From: Brevibacillus_C sp046036945
GTDB lineage: Bacteria; Bacillota; Bacilli; Brevibacillales; Brevibacillaceae
Length of the DNA stretch: 64,000 nt
Assembly (NCBI RefSeq): GCF_046036945.1
Contig: NZ_JBJQOQ010000001.1
Location: 434,001-498,000 of the forward strand
Reading direction: 5' to 3'
Below, one piece after another: positions 41,313 to 50,102 of the stretch. Each line of letters opens with the position of its first letter. The first letter of the stretch is position 1. The notes under the pieces were generated by a model, which saw only the letters and a list, made by a program, of their open reading frames with translations, had not been told where the DNA came from and ran no database searches. The translations under genes were made by a program, and so were the position numbers.

Positions 41313-42398
41313 ATGAGAGGAAAAGTAGCGATCATGACGGAGCCGGGGAGACTTGAGTTTGCCGAGTACGAATTGCCGGAGGCCGGTCCTGGCAGCGTGC
41401 TGGTCAAAGTGGTTCGCACCAATGTCTGCGGTTCGGAGCTTCACATCTGGCAGGGGCACCATCCCACCAAGAAGTCCGGAGTAATGGGCCACGAGATGGT
41501 GGGACGAATCGAGAGGCTGGGAGCAGGGGTGGAAACCGACTACGCCGGCAATCCGGTGAAGGTGGGCGACCGCATCGCCGCTGCGTACTTTTTGACCTGC
41601 CGAAGATGCCGGCCCTGTCAGCAGGGTCAGTTCCACCTTTGCGAGAACGCGTACAAGTACTGGACCAAGGATGCTGAGGAAGCGCCTCATTTTCACGGTT
41701 CGTTTGCCACCCATTACTACATTCACCCTGACCAGTATTTTTACAAGGTGCCGGAAAATGTGCCGGATGCCGCGGCCGCCAGCGCCAACTGCGCGCTCTC
41801 CCAGGTGTATTACGGACTAGAGAAGGCGTACGTTCACTACGGGGACGCCGTGGTAGTCCAGGGGGCAGGAGGTCTTGGGCTGAACGCCTGCGCGCTGGCA
41901 AAAGAGTTTGGCGCGACCGTCATCGTCATCGATGCTGTACAAAGCCGTTTGGAAAAAGCGCGGGCGTTTGGCGCCGATTATCTGATCAATCTGCAGGAAT
42001 GCGATACGCTGGAGAAGCGGGTGAACGCCGTCAACGAAATCACGGGAGGCAAAGGCGCAGATGTCGCGATGGAACTGACCGGGGTGCCGGCAGCGTTCCT
42101 CGAGGGCATCCACCTGCTTAGAATGGGCGGGAGGTACGTCAGCATCGGCAATATCTCACCGGGACAATTGGCCCCCTTTGACCCTGGACTGATGACTCGC
42201 AAGTCGATTCAGATCATTCCGGTCATCCGGTATGACCCCTGGTACTTGAACAAGTCACTGGCGTTCCTCTCCAAAACGATCGGGAAATACCCGTTCGCAG
42301 AGATGCTTGACGCCGATTTCCACTTGGAAGAAATCGGCGTTGCCCTGGACAAATCAGCCAGCCGGGAGATTACGAGAGCGTCCATCATCGTCAATTAG
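41313..42398 (+). CDS. zinc-dependent medium-chain alcohol dehydrogenase
   Basis: 361-residue MDR dehydrogenase. Catalytic-zinc Cys in NVCGSELH, MGHEMVGRIE, structural-zinc CRRCRPCQQGQFHLC, and Rossmann glycines GAGGLGLNA. It oxidises an alcohol with NAD(P). Between the lactonase (25 bp) and aldehyde dehydrogenase (44 bp) genes, it would oxidise the hydroxy acid from lactone opening to the semialdehyde. In Agrobacterium blcABC the same step uses an iron-type enzyme, so this would be a non-orthologous replacement. Start at 41313 from GGAGGG. Confidence 0.85.
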   Translation: MRGKVAIMTEPGRLEFAEYELPEAGPGSVLVKVVRTNVCGSELHIWQGHHPTKKSGVMGHEMVGRIERLGAGVETDYAGNPVKVGDRIAAAYFLTCRRCRPCQQGQFHLCENAYKYWTKDAEEAPHFHGSFATHYYIHPDQYFYKVPENVPDAAAASANCALSQVYYGLEKAYVHYGDAVVVQGAGGLGLNACALAKEFGATVIVIDAVQSRLEKARAFGADYLINLQECDTLEKRVNAVNEITGGKGADVAMELTGVPAAFLEGIHLLRMGGRYVSIGNISPGQLAPFDPGLMTRKSIQIIPVIRYDPWYLNKSLAFLSKTIGKYPFAEMLDADFHLEEIGVALDKSASREITRASIIVN

Positions 42399-42442
42399 AG
42401 GGCCAGAGAACATGGCAATGAAGCAGTCGGAGGGAGAGATTG

Positions 42443-43891
42443 ATGACAGTGAAACGCATGCAGATGTACATCGGCGGAGAGTGGACAGAAAGCATTTCGC
42501 AGGAGACGTTTTTCTCGATTGACCCGGCATCGACCCAACCGCTTGCCGAGGTTCCGCGAGGGGGAAGCGAGGATATTGACCGGGCCGTCAAGGCGGCGAG
42601 GAACGCGTTTGAATCACGGGACTGGCAGGAGATGCTGCCTGCGGAACGGGGGCGGATGCTGTACAGGATGGCACAGCTCATCCGCGAGCAGCAGGCCGAG
42701 CTTGCCCGCCTGGAATCGCTCGACACGGGAAAACCGCTGGCCCAGGCCCAAACAGATGTGGAAGTGGCGGCCCGCTACTGCGAGTACTACGCGGGGGTAG
42801 CCGACAAAATCCTCGGGGAGACGATTCCCGTTCGTTCCGACGTCCTGGATTATACCGTCCGGGAGCCGCTTGGCGTCACTGCTCATATCGTCCCCTGGAA
42901 CTACCCGATCCAAATCGCCGCGCGCAGCCTCGCTCCGGCTCTGGCAGCGGGGAATACGATGGTCATCAAACCGGCGGAGGACACCCCGATCACCGCGTTG
43001 AAGCTGGCGCAGATCGCGGAAGCGGCTGGCGTACCAGCCGGAGTGGTTAATGTCGTCACCGGCTTTGGGACAGAGGCAGGAGCGCCATTGGCAGTTCATC
43101 CGGACATCGACCACATTACGTTTACCGGATCGGTCGCTACCGGGACTGCGGTGATGAAGGCTGCGGCTGAGAACATCAAGCCTGTCACTCTGGAATTAGG
43201 CGGGAAGTCTCCCAACATTGTCTTTGCGGATGCCAATGTGGATGAAGCGGCTCAGTGGGTGGTCCGGTCGATCGTACAGAATGCGGGGCAGACGTGCTCG
43301 GCAGGTTCGCGGTTGCTGGTCGAACGGCCGATCCGCGAAGAATTCGTCGCGCTGGTGACGGAAAAAATGAAACAGCTGCGCATCGGTCCGGGACTGGATA
43401 ACCCCGATGTGGGACCGATTATTTCGCAAAAACAGTTGGAGCGGATCGAATCGTACATGCGTCTCGCCCAGACGGAAGGGGCGGAGATTCGCATCGGCGG
43501 CCGGCGCTGCCCGTCAGCGGGTGCGGGCTTCTTCTTTGAACCAACTGTCGTGGAGCATGTATCGGCAGCGAGTCCGCTGGCCCAAGAGGAGATATTCGGA
43601 CCAGTGCTGGTCGTCCTGCCGTTTGACACCATTGAGGAGGCACTGGCGATCGCCAACGGCACAGAGTACGGACTGGTGGCGGGAATCTGGACCAATCACA
43701 TTCACAAGGCGCACTGGCTGGCATCGCGGCTCCGAGCGGGGCAGGTATTCGTCAACAACTACGGTGCCGGCGGCGGCGTAGAGATGACCTTTGGAGGATA
43801 CCGCAAGAGCGGCTTTGGCCGGGAGAAGGGGCTGGAGGCGTTGAAGTACTATACGCAAGTCAAGAATATCGCCATTAAGATCAGCTTGTAG
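42443..43891 (+). CDS. NAD(P)-dependent aldehyde dehydrogenase
   Basis: 482-residue ALDH. Catalytic Cys in NAGQTCSAGSR, general base Glu in LELGGKSPN, and ITFTGSVATG. Resembles betaine-aldehyde/semialdehyde dehydrogenases. In the operon it would oxidise the semialdehyde to a dicarboxylic acid (succinate if the lactone is gamma-butyrolactone). ATG at 42443 follows GGAGGGAGAG. Last gene; a long perfect hairpin is 16 bp downstream. Confidence 0.88.
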   Translation: MTVKRMQMYIGGEWTESISQETFFSIDPASTQPLAEVPRGGSEDIDRAVKAARNAFESRDWQEMLPAERGRMLYRMAQLIREQQAELARLESLDTGKPLAQAQTDVEVAARYCEYYAGVADKILGETIPVRSDVLDYTVREPLGVTAHIVPWNYPIQIAARSLAPALAAGNTMVIKPAEDTPITALKLAQIAEAAGVPAGVVNVVTGFGTEAGAPLAVHPDIDHITFTGSVATGTAVMKAAAENIKPVTLELGGKSPNIVFADANVDEAAQWVVRSIVQNAGQTCSAGSRLLVERPIREEFVALVTEKMKQLRIGPGLDNPDVGPIISQKQLERIESYMRLAQTEGAEIRIGGRRCPSAGAGFFFEPTVVEHVSAASPLAQEEIFGPVLVVLPFDTIEEALAIANGTEYGLVAGIWTNHIHKAHWLASRLRAGQVFVNNYGAGGGVEMTFGGYRKSGFGREKGLEALKYYTQVKNIAIKISL

Positions 43892-43906
43892 GCGGCAAAA
43901 CGAAAA

Positions 43907-43946
43907 GTATCCAATCAAGGAAGCGTGGCTGTCCTTGATTGGATAC
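43907..43946. terminator. 15-bp perfect hairpin after the aldehyde dehydrogenase
   Basis: 43907-43921 pairs fully with 43932-43946. The T-run is on the minus strand, so it ends the HesB-like gene well and the plus-strand operon less certainly. Confidence 0.6.
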
Positions 43947-43984
43947 GACATCTTGCGCCAGGGAATGGCCTTGCGGCGTTTTGT

Positions 43985-44287
43985 CTAGTGATCCCCGTGG
44001 TTTCCTTTGCTCGGGTTGGAGATGACGTAGCCCTCTTCCGGCATGTACAGGTAATCGACGACCACGCCGTCCAGCAGCTCTTCGTCCTTCTGTAGAATGA
44101 GGTCAATTCCTTTATCAGTCGATACGACCAAATCGTTCTCGGTGGGAACGTCCAGCGCCATTCCGTAATGGGCGTGACTTCCGTGTTTATGAGTGACGTA
44201 GACGCGCAGCTTCAGCGTCTTGTCTTCTTCTTGTTCCAGCACCTCGTTCAGCTTCTTGGCCGCATTGCGCGTAATCTTGCATTTCAT
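43985..44287 (-). CDS. HesB/IscA-like protein without cluster cysteines
   Basis: 100-residue protein of the Fe-S biogenesis (HesB-like, PF01521) fold: KITRNAAKKLNEVLEQEE at the N-terminus, LRVYVTHKHGSH in the centre. The three cysteines of true A-type carriers are missing (only Cys3 is present), as in the B. subtilis YneR-type group, so it probably does not carry a cluster as IscA does. His-rich (HKHGSHAH, HGDH), so metal binding is possible. RBS GAGGAG. Confidence 0.75.
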   Translation of the reverse strand: MKCKITRNAAKKLNEVLEQEEDKTLKLRVYVTHKHGSHAHYGMALDVPTENDLVVSTDKGIDLILQKDEELLDGVVVDYLYMPEEGYVISNPSKGNHGDH

Positions 44288-44376
44288 GCGAACATTCTCC
44301 TCGTGAATATGACTTCACTCTATCATATCAAAGTTGTCCGGCTTTGCGCCACTGCCAGGTCCTTTTCGCACAAGTT

Positions 44377-44412
44377 CCATAAAAAGCGAAGCGGCGCAAA
44401 AGACCGCGCCGC
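44377..44412 (-). terminator. terminator of the 43-aa protein gene
   Basis: GCGGCGC (44391-44397) pairs with GCGCCGC (44406-44412); on the minus strand it is followed by TTCGCTTTTTATG. Confidence 0.7.
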
Positions 44413-44418
44413 CGGCGT

Positions 44419-44550
44419 TTAGTTCAACTCTGTCGGGTCGGTCCAAATCATCTCGTCCCGGTACATTTCCTCATCACGGAGGGGATAAGACAGCTCGTAG
44501 AGGTCGTACATGGGCATGTCCGAAATCTCGACATATCGGTTGGGATCCAT
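44419..44550 (-). CDS. 43-aa acidic small protein, unknown
   Basis: Very short gene with a near-perfect RBS (AAAGGAGG, 7 nt before the ATG) and its own terminator. The product begins MDPNRYVEISDMPMYDLYE and is rich in Asp, Glu, Tyr and Met, with no signal peptide. I do not recognise it. RBS, ATG, stop and terminator in order make it a credible gene. Confidence 0.6.
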   Translation of the reverse strand: MDPNRYVEISDMPMYDLYELSYPLRDEEMYRDEMIWTDPTELN

Positions 44551-44674
44551 TACTCATCCTCCTTTCAGACAACATTTTACCCAGAATGCTAGAAATCATC
44601 CCGAGAATTCTCAAAAAAGTATCTTGATTTTCAGAATCAAACATAGTAGACTAAATCTTGTCGTTTCCGTAACT

Positions 44675-44767
44675 GGATGGGTGTCCGAGAGGCCGAAGGA
44701 GCACGATTGGAAATCGTGTAGGCGGGGATAACTCGCCTCGTGGGTTCAAATCCCACCCCATCCGCCA
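44675..44767 (+). tRNA. tRNA-Ser (anticodon GGA)
   Basis: Acceptor stem GGATGGG/CCCATCC, long variable arm typical of serine tRNA, anticodon loop TTGGAAA (GGA at 44709-44711), T-loop GGTTCAAATCC, CCA encoded. Confidence 0.95.
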
Positions 44768-44773
44768 GTTTCT

Positions 44774-44849
44774 GCCGGTGTAGCTCAATTGGTAGAGCAC
44801 CTGACTTGTAATCAGGGGGTTGTGGGTTCAAGTCCTATCGCCGGCACCA
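44774..44849 (+). tRNA. tRNA-Thr (anticodon TGT)
   Basis: Acceptor stem GCCGGTG with CGCCGGC region, anticodon loop CTTGTAA, T-loop GGTTCAAGTCC, CCA encoded. Six bases after tRNA-Ser, same transcript. Confidence 0.95.
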
Positions 44850-44870
44850 CTTCTTCAAAACTTTCAATGC

Positions 44871-44897
44871 GGCACCTGTTTCAGGTGTCTTTTTTTC
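44871..44897 (+). terminator. terminator after the tRNA pair
   Basis: CACCTG (44873-44878) pairs with CAGGTG (44882-44887), then a run of seven T. Confidence 0.8.
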
Positions 44898-44985
44898 GTC
44901 CAGGAAACCGTGCAGGAATTCGGCTTTGGACAGAGAAAATGGGTAACATGGATTCAAATACTGAAACACAAGAGGAGGCCTTTGG

Positions 44986-45537
44986 ATGAGTAAAAAGGTG
45001 TTGATTGTCACTGGTGATGCGGTCGAGGCACTAGAAGTTTTTTATCCGTATTACCGCTGTCTGGAGGAAGGTTTTGAAACGGTGATCGCTTCGCCGACCA
45101 AGAAGACCCTCCACACGGTTTGTCACGATTTCGAGGCCCACAGCGAGACCTACACAGAAAAACCTGCCTACCAGCTTCCTTCACATACCGCATTCGAAGA
45201 TGTCCGTCCGGAAGAGTTTGACGGCTTGATCATCCCCGGAGGGCGGGCTCCGGAGTACATCCGTTTGAATCCGCACCTGAAGCCGATCGTCGCCCATTTC
45301 TTTGAGGCGGACAAGCCTGTTGCCGCGATCTGCCACGGTTCACAGGTGCTGGCGTTGGTCAAAGAGCACCTGGAGGGCAGGGAGATGACGGCTTACCAAG
45401 CCTGCCGTCCCGATGTCGAAGCGTGCGGCGCCGTGTACAAGACGGAGACTCTGCACGTTCACGGCAAGCTGGTTTCCGGGCATGCTTGGCCTGATCTGCC
45501 TGGTTTCATGCGCGAGTTTATCCGCCTGCTCGGATAA
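44986..45537 (+). CDS. DJ-1/PfpI family protein
   Basis: 183-residue member of the DJ-1/ThiJ/PfpI family. Nucleophile Cys116 in AAICHGSQVL at the nucleophile elbow; the acidic partner near the N-terminus is in GDAVEALE, and IIPGGRAPEYIR is conserved. Such proteins act as deglycases/glyoxalases or stress proteins; function here is not fixed. RBS GAGGAGG. Confidence 0.85.
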   Translation: MSKKVLIVTGDAVEALEVFYPYYRCLEEGFETVIASPTKKTLHTVCHDFEAHSETYTEKPAYQLPSHTAFEDVRPEEFDGLIIPGGRAPEYIRLNPHLKPIVAHFFEADKPVAAICHGSQVLALVKEHLEGREMTAYQACRPDVEACGAVYKTETLHVHGKLVSGHAWPDLPGFMREFIRLLG

Positions 45538-45577
45538 TAAAACCGTCCATAAATGTAAAAGACAGACAATCAAACGA

Positions 45578-45640
45578 TCCCTTTTGAAAAACGGCCGTCT
45601 GCAAGTGGCGGCTATTTTTCGAAAGGGATTTTTCTTGTGT
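45578..45640 (+). terminator. long hairpin terminator after the DJ-1 gene
   Basis: A stem of about 20 bp with three mismatched or wobble pairs (45578-45597 with 45609-45628), then TTTTTTCTTG. Confidence 0.7.
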
Positions 45641-45656
45641 GTTTTTTTGCGCAAGC

Positions 45657-45681
45657 TTACAAATATGTAAGGTAGCTGTAA
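45657..45681. promoter_or_regulatory. BceR-type response regulator site
   Basis: TTACA-AATA-TGTAA, exact for the TNACA-N4-TGTAA motif of Bce-like regulators, plus a further TGTAA half-site at 45677-45681, 11 bp (one turn) on. A -10 TACAAT is at 45715-45720 with a weak -35, as expected for an activated promoter of the permease operon. Confidence 0.8.
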
Positions 45682-45778
45682 GGTTATTCGATGGGAATCG
45701 ATCCGCCTTCTCATTACAATAAAGTCATGCTGATCATATCAACGGCGAAATCAATTTGGGTGTCAGGAGGAATATGTG

Positions 45779-47674
45779 ATGACCTTTAGCCAATTCGCGC
45801 TGCGCAACGTCACGCGCAACAAGCGTACATACGCGGCATTCTTTTTCAGCAGCGCGTTTTCAGTCATGATATTTTTTATCTTTGCCATGTTCGTGTTTCA
45901 CCCGGGGCTGCAGCGGGAGGAGATTGGGGGAACGACCACAACGGTCATGGGGATATCGGAATACATCATCTACCTGTTTTCCATTTTCTTTGTGTTTTAC
46001 TCCATGAGCGCTTTTTTGCAGTCGCGAAAAAAAGAATTCGGGATTCTCATGATGCACGGAATGTCGTCGGCCCAGTTGAAGCGGCTCATCTTTTTGGAAA
46101 ATATGATCATCGGACTCACAGCGATCGCTACCGGGATCGGAGTCGGCCTGATCTTCTCCAAGCTGTTCCTGTTGGCTGCGGCCTATGTGCTGAAGACAGA
46201 AGCTCTGCCGTTTTACCTGTCATGGACTGCCGTACTGATTACGTCCATCTCGTTTACCGCTCTTTTTCTGTTTATCTCGGTGTTTACTGCAGTGTTCGTT
46301 CGCGGAAGCAAGCTGATCGAGCTTTTGAAGGGCGGAAGCAAGCCGAAGAGCGAGCCGAAGGCGTCTGTCCTGTTGTCCTTGCTGGCTGCTGTGCTCATCC
46401 TGACAGGGTATGTCATCTCCTTCTTGGTCCAGCAGGTGCAAGTGGTTATCGCCATGATACCCGTCATCGTGATCGTCATTCTCGGGACGTACTTTATGTT
46501 TACTCAGCTCAACGTATTTGTCATCCGAATGCTGAAGCGAAATCGCCTGTTCTACTGGCATAAGACCAACCTGCTCAGTTTGTCCGATCTGGCTTTCCGC
46601 ATGAAGGACAACGCCCGCATGTTTTTCCTGGTTTCGATTGTCTCCACCGTGGCCTTTTGCGCCATCGGGTCACTGGCGGGATTCAAGAACATGATCATCG
46701 AGGTGCAGACAGAATCGAACCCGTTTGCGATTAGCTATTTGTCGGAGGCAGGAAACCCGCAGGAAGCAAAACACGTGTCACTGATCGAAAAAGAACTGGC
46801 CGAACAACACATCCAGTACGAAGAGGTACAGGCAGTCATGAACCACCAGACGAATGAAACATCTGGTCGTGATGTCACACTGTTGCGATTATCCGACTAC
46901 AATCGGCTGGCCCGGACATTGGGGTATCCGACGGCAGAGGTAAAGGGAAGCGAAGCCCTGAGGCTGCCGGCAGCACAGGAGCTGGGGGGAGCGGCAGGAC
47001 AGCAGCCGGCCCGTGAGACGATCAAATTAAAGGAAAGCGGTTTGTCCGTGCAAACGACAGGTACCGTCGAAAAAAATGTGATCAAAGCCTTAAGCCCGCG
47101 GGCGACCGGACTTGTTGTCTCCGACCAATTTTACAACGAGGCGTCTGCATCCGGGAAAAAAGAGACGTTCTTTGGCTTTCAAGTAGATCACCTGTCAGAT
47201 ACGGCCGAAATTGGCATGAAGCTCGAAGAGGCGATCGGCTACGATGACGCATACACCTTCTTCGCATTGGCTTCTGTTCTGTTGCTAGTGAATCAGACAT
47301 TCGGTGCCGTTCTGTTCGTCGGTTTGTTCGTCGGTGTCATCTTCTTTGTTGCGGCGGGAAGCTTTCTCTACTTCCGTCTCTACACCGATCTGGAGCGCGA
47401 TAAACGGCAGTTCCGGGCGCTGGTCAAGATTGGCCTTACCGAGCGCGAACTGGACAAGGTGATTACAACTCAGATGCTGCTGCTGTTCTTCGTACCGACG
47501 ATCGTGGCGGTGATTCACAGCTCAGTCGCATTCGTCGCACTGCACAACCTTCTCCAGTACACCGTGTTCACGTCATCCGCAATCGTTTTGGGCAGCTTCT
47601 TCCTGGTGCAAATCATCTATTTCCTGTTTGTTCGGTCGATGTATTTGCGGCAGATCAAGGAAGCGGTCTATTGA
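45779..47674 (+). CDS. BceB-like ABC transporter permease (FtsX-type)
   Basis: 631-residue permease with FtsX-type membrane segments and a large extracytoplasmic region (about residues 310-480), the layout of BceB/VraG-type peptide-antibiotic detox permeases. N-terminal NVTRNKRTYAAFFFSSAFSV is typical. ATG at 45779, 8 nt after CAGGAGG. With the ATPase at 48280 it would form the transporter that senses and relieves target inhibition by cell-wall-active peptides. The usual order (ATPase first) is reversed, and an ECF sigma gene lies between the two. Confidence 0.9.
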   Translation: MTFSQFALRNVTRNKRTYAAFFFSSAFSVMIFFIFAMFVFHPGLQREEIGGTTTTVMGISEYIIYLFSIFFVFYSMSAFLQSRKKEFGILMMHGMSSAQLKRLIFLENMIIGLTAIATGIGVGLIFSKLFLLAAAYVLKTEALPFYLSWTAVLITSISFTALFLFISVFTAVFVRGSKLIELLKGGSKPKSEPKASVLLSLLAAVLILTGYVISFLVQQVQVVIAMIPVIVIVILGTYFMFTQLNVFVIRMLKRNRLFYWHKTNLLSLSDLAFRMKDNARMFFLVSIVSTVAFCAIGSLAGFKNMIIEVQTESNPFAISYLSEAGNPQEAKHVSLIEKELAEQHIQYEEVQAVMNHQTNETSGRDVTLLRLSDYNRLARTLGYPTAEVKGSEALRLPAAQELGGAAGQQPARETIKLKESGLSVQTTGTVEKNVIKALSPRATGLVVSDQFYNEASASGKKETFFGFQVDHLSDTAEIGMKLEEAIGYDDAYTFFALASVLLLVNQTFGAVLFVGLFVGVIFFVAAGSFLYFRLYTDLERDKRQFRALVKIGLTERELDKVITTQMLLLFFVPTIVAVIHSSVAFVALHNLLQYTVFTSSAIVLGSFFLVQIIYFLFVRSMYLRQIKEAVY

Positions 47675-47719
47675 TAAAGCCTTTGTGAACCGTTGGGAAG
47701 AAAGGGAATGTGATGAAAA

Positions 47720-48235
47720 ATGGAGCAAAAGATGGAACGAGTCCAGCAAATTGAACAGATGTACAAAGAGCATTACCGGTATTTGCTGAATTTCCTCTCG
47801 ACCCAGACGCCGGATAAGCAGCTGATCGAGGACATCATTCAGGATATCTTCGCCACCCTGATCAATAAATCGGATCTGCTGATCGATTTGCGATATACCA
47901 AACAGTATCTCAGGCAAAGCGCCAGGAACAAACTGATCGACAGCTGGAGGAAAGCCAAACCGGCCTTGTACGAGGATGAAGAAACCATCGGCCAATTGCA
48001 AACGGGCCGGGCTTTTGAGCAAGATGTCGAACTCACCGAGGAGATCCGGCAGGTGCTGGGGAAACTGCCCGTTCACTACCGAAATGTCATACTTGCAAGA
48101 GACTATTACGGATACAGCTACAAAGAAATAGCCGATTTGACAGGATGCTCTTCGAACAGTGTCAAAATCAAAATCTTTCGGGCGAGAAAGCAGTTTATCC
48201 AACACTACAGACAGGCAGCGGGATCGATGGCCTAG
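47720..48235 (+). CDS. ECF-type sigma-70 family factor
   Basis: 171-residue protein with sigma region 2 (QLIEDIIQDIFATLINK ... NKLIDSWRK) and region 4 (LARDYYGYSYKEIADLTGCS, then SVKIKIFRARKQF). No signal for region 3, so ECF class. No anti-sigma gene is adjacent. It sits between a Bce-like permease and its ATPase, 45 bp from each, so it is co-expressed with them. Its target promoters are unknown. ATG at 47720; the RBS upstream is weak. Confidence 0.85.
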   Translation: MEQKMERVQQIEQMYKEHYRYLLNFLSTQTPDKQLIEDIIQDIFATLINKSDLLIDLRYTKQYLRQSARNKLIDSWRKAKPALYEDEETIGQLQTGRAFEQDVELTEEIRQVLGKLPVHYRNVILARDYYGYSYKEIADLTGCSSNSVKIKIFRARKQFIQHYRQAAGSMA

Positions 48236-48279
48236 ATGGATGAAGAAAAAAGCTGGTCAAAAAGGAAGGAGACAGACAA

Positions 48280-49050
48280 ATGGACATGCTGCAAGTGGTC
48301 AATGTCACGAAAATCTACGAAGGGAAGGTTTCGTACCGAGCCCTCACCAACATCAATATGACGATTGAACAGGGAGAATTTGTCGGGATCATGGGCCCGT
48401 CCGGCAGCGGAAAAACGACGTTTCTCAATATGGTGTCGACGATCGATTCACCGACATCGGGAGAGGTATTGATCAACGGGAAAAACCCCCATAAGTTGAA
48501 AAGAAGCCAGCTGGCCTTGTTCCGCCGGCGGGAGCTGGGTTTTGTGTTCCAGAATTTCAATCTGCTGGATACGCTGACAGTCAGGGAAAACATCGTCCTG
48601 CCGCTGACGCTGGACGGTGTCAGTGTGAAAGAGATGGACCGGCGGGTAGCAGAGGCCGCAGCGAAGCTTGGCATCGAACACATCCTCGACAAGCGGATCT
48701 ATGAAATCTCCGGCGGTCAGGCGCAGCGAACCGCCATCGCCCGGGCGATCATTCACGCACCCAAGCTGCTTCTGGCCGATGAGCCGACGGGAAACCTCGA
48801 TTCCAAAGCATCCCGGGACGTGCTGGAAACGATGGAGCAGATCAACCGGACGGACGGCACCACGATGATGATGGTCACCCATGATGCGTCGTCCGCCAGC
48901 TACTGCGACCGTGTCGTCTTCATCAAAGACGGGGAACTGTATAACGAAATTCACCGCGGAGAAAACCGCCAGGCCTTCTTCCAGCAGATCATCGATGTGC
49001 TGTCGCTCTTGGGCGGGAATGCCGCTGATCTGTCGGGCGTTCGCCTGTGA
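48280..49050 (+). CDS. BceA-like ABC transporter ATPase
   Basis: 256-residue ATPase of the MacB/BceA group: Walker A GPSGSGKTT, Q-loop VFQNFNLLD, signature ISGGQAQRTAIARA, Walker B LLLADEPTGNLDS, His-loop VTHD. Pairs with the permease at 45779-47674. RBS GGAAGGAG. Convergent with the histidine kinase, with a shared terminator. Confidence 0.92.
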   Translation: MDMLQVVNVTKIYEGKVSYRALTNINMTIEQGEFVGIMGPSGSGKTTFLNMVSTIDSPTSGEVLINGKNPHKLKRSQLALFRRRELGFVFQNFNLLDTLTVRENIVLPLTLDGVSVKEMDRRVAEAAAKLGIEHILDKRIYEISGGQAQRTAIARAIIHAPKLLLADEPTGNLDSKASRDVLETMEQINRTDGTTMMMVTHDASSASYCDRVVFIKDGELYNEIHRGENRQAFFQQIIDVLSLLGGNAADLSGVRL

Positions 49051-49076
49051 GTTTTTCGTTGCGCCAGAAAAGAGCC

Positions 49077-49111
49077 CAGCCGCTTCTTGAGAGGGAAGCG
49101 GCTGCTTTTTT
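49077..49111. terminator. terminator between ATPase and histidine kinase genes
   Basis: CAGCCGCTTC (49077-49086) pairs with GAAGCGGCTG (49095-49104), then CTTTTTT. Confidence 0.85.
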
Positions 49112-50102
49112 ATCGCTGCTGGCTGGCGTTCGGAAACACGATCCGCATGACTGTCCCTACGCCCACTTCAGATTCTACTTCGACCAGGTGGTTGAGGCGC
49201 GTACAGATCTCCTTCACCAGGTACAGCCCCATCCCCGTCGATTCCTGAAAGACCCGGCCGTTTTCTCCGGTAAAAAAGGGACGGAAGATACGTTTGATGT
49301 CCGCCGAAGGAATGCCGACGCCGCGGTCGCGGACCTCCAGTACCACGCTGTTCCCGCGGATGGCGCTGGACACGGTGATGTTTTGCTGGCTCCCGGAGGA
49401 GTAGCGAATGGCATTGGTGATCAGCTGACCCACGACGAAGAAGAGCCACTTCGCGTCCGATTCCACGGTCAGGCCGGGCTCCACCTGCAAATCGGGATAG
49501 ACGTAATTCCGAATAAACAGCCGCTTGTTTTCCTGGATTACCTTGTGAACAAGCTCCCGCAGCACGACGCGCTCAACGCGAAAGTCCTGCTCGAACACGT
49601 CCATCCGGGTCGCGTACAAGACCATCTCCAGTCCCTTGGCCAGCCGGTCAGCCTCTTCCCGGATGCTCTGGGAACGCGGGTCGTCCTCCTCCTGCACAGT
49701 TAGCAAGATGACGGAAAGAGGCGTTTTCATCTGATGGACCCACTGGGAGATAAACGTCACATGTTCCCGTTTTTTTCGGTCGTAGTCGTGTATCTTGGCT
49801 TGGTAGAGGCGGTACTGGCCCTGCATAAGCCGATGCAGCGCCTGGTTAAGCGGTCCCGAACCTGCCGGCATCGAGAACGCATCCAATGATTCAAGCTGGG
49901 TTGACAAACGCTGGTAAAAATAACGATTGCTTACATAGCGGTAAACGAGGTAACAAGCGAGCAGGAAGATCCCCAGAAACAGCCCGTACAAGGTGATCTT
50001 CGTGTTCCAGGAGCCGGACAGCCAGAAGGTTAGCGAGACGATCAGCAATTGGGCCAAATTAACCAAGAACAGGGGGAGTGACTCGCGAAGGAAAAGCTTC
50101 AC
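49110..50102 (-). CDS. BceS-like intramembrane-sensing histidine kinase
   Basis: 330 residues. Two membrane helices near the N-terminus (about 6-27 and 33-53) with almost no external loop, the mark of Bce-type kinases that sense through the transporter. H-box SQWVHQMKTPLSV; N-box GQLITNAIRYSS; G-boxes RDRGVGIP and STGMGLYLV. The start is taken as the GTG at 50102, which overlaps the regulator stop (GTGA); an ATG at 50117 is possible. Confidence 0.9.
   Translation of the reverse strand: MKLFLRESLPLFLVNLAQLLIVSLTFWLSGSWNTKITLYGLFLGIFLLACYLVYRYVSNRYFYQRLSTQLESLDAFSMPAGSGPLNQALHRLMQGQYRLYQAKIHDYDRKKREHVTFISQWVHQMKTPLSVILLTVQEEDDPRSQSIREEADRLAKGLEMVLYATRMDVFEQDFRVERVVLRELVHKVIQENKRLFIRNYVYPDLQVEPGLTVESDAKWLFFVVGQLITNAIRYSSGSQQNITVSSAIRGNSVVLEVRDRGVGIPSADIKRIFRPFFTGENGRVFQESTGMGLYLVKEICTRLNHLVEVESEVGVGTVMRIVFPNASQQR

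Noticed and set aside
45413..45670. 85-residue plus-strand frame over the DJ-1 gene end
   Set aside because: Out of frame with the DJ-1 gene, contains the terminator hairpin, and no RBS.
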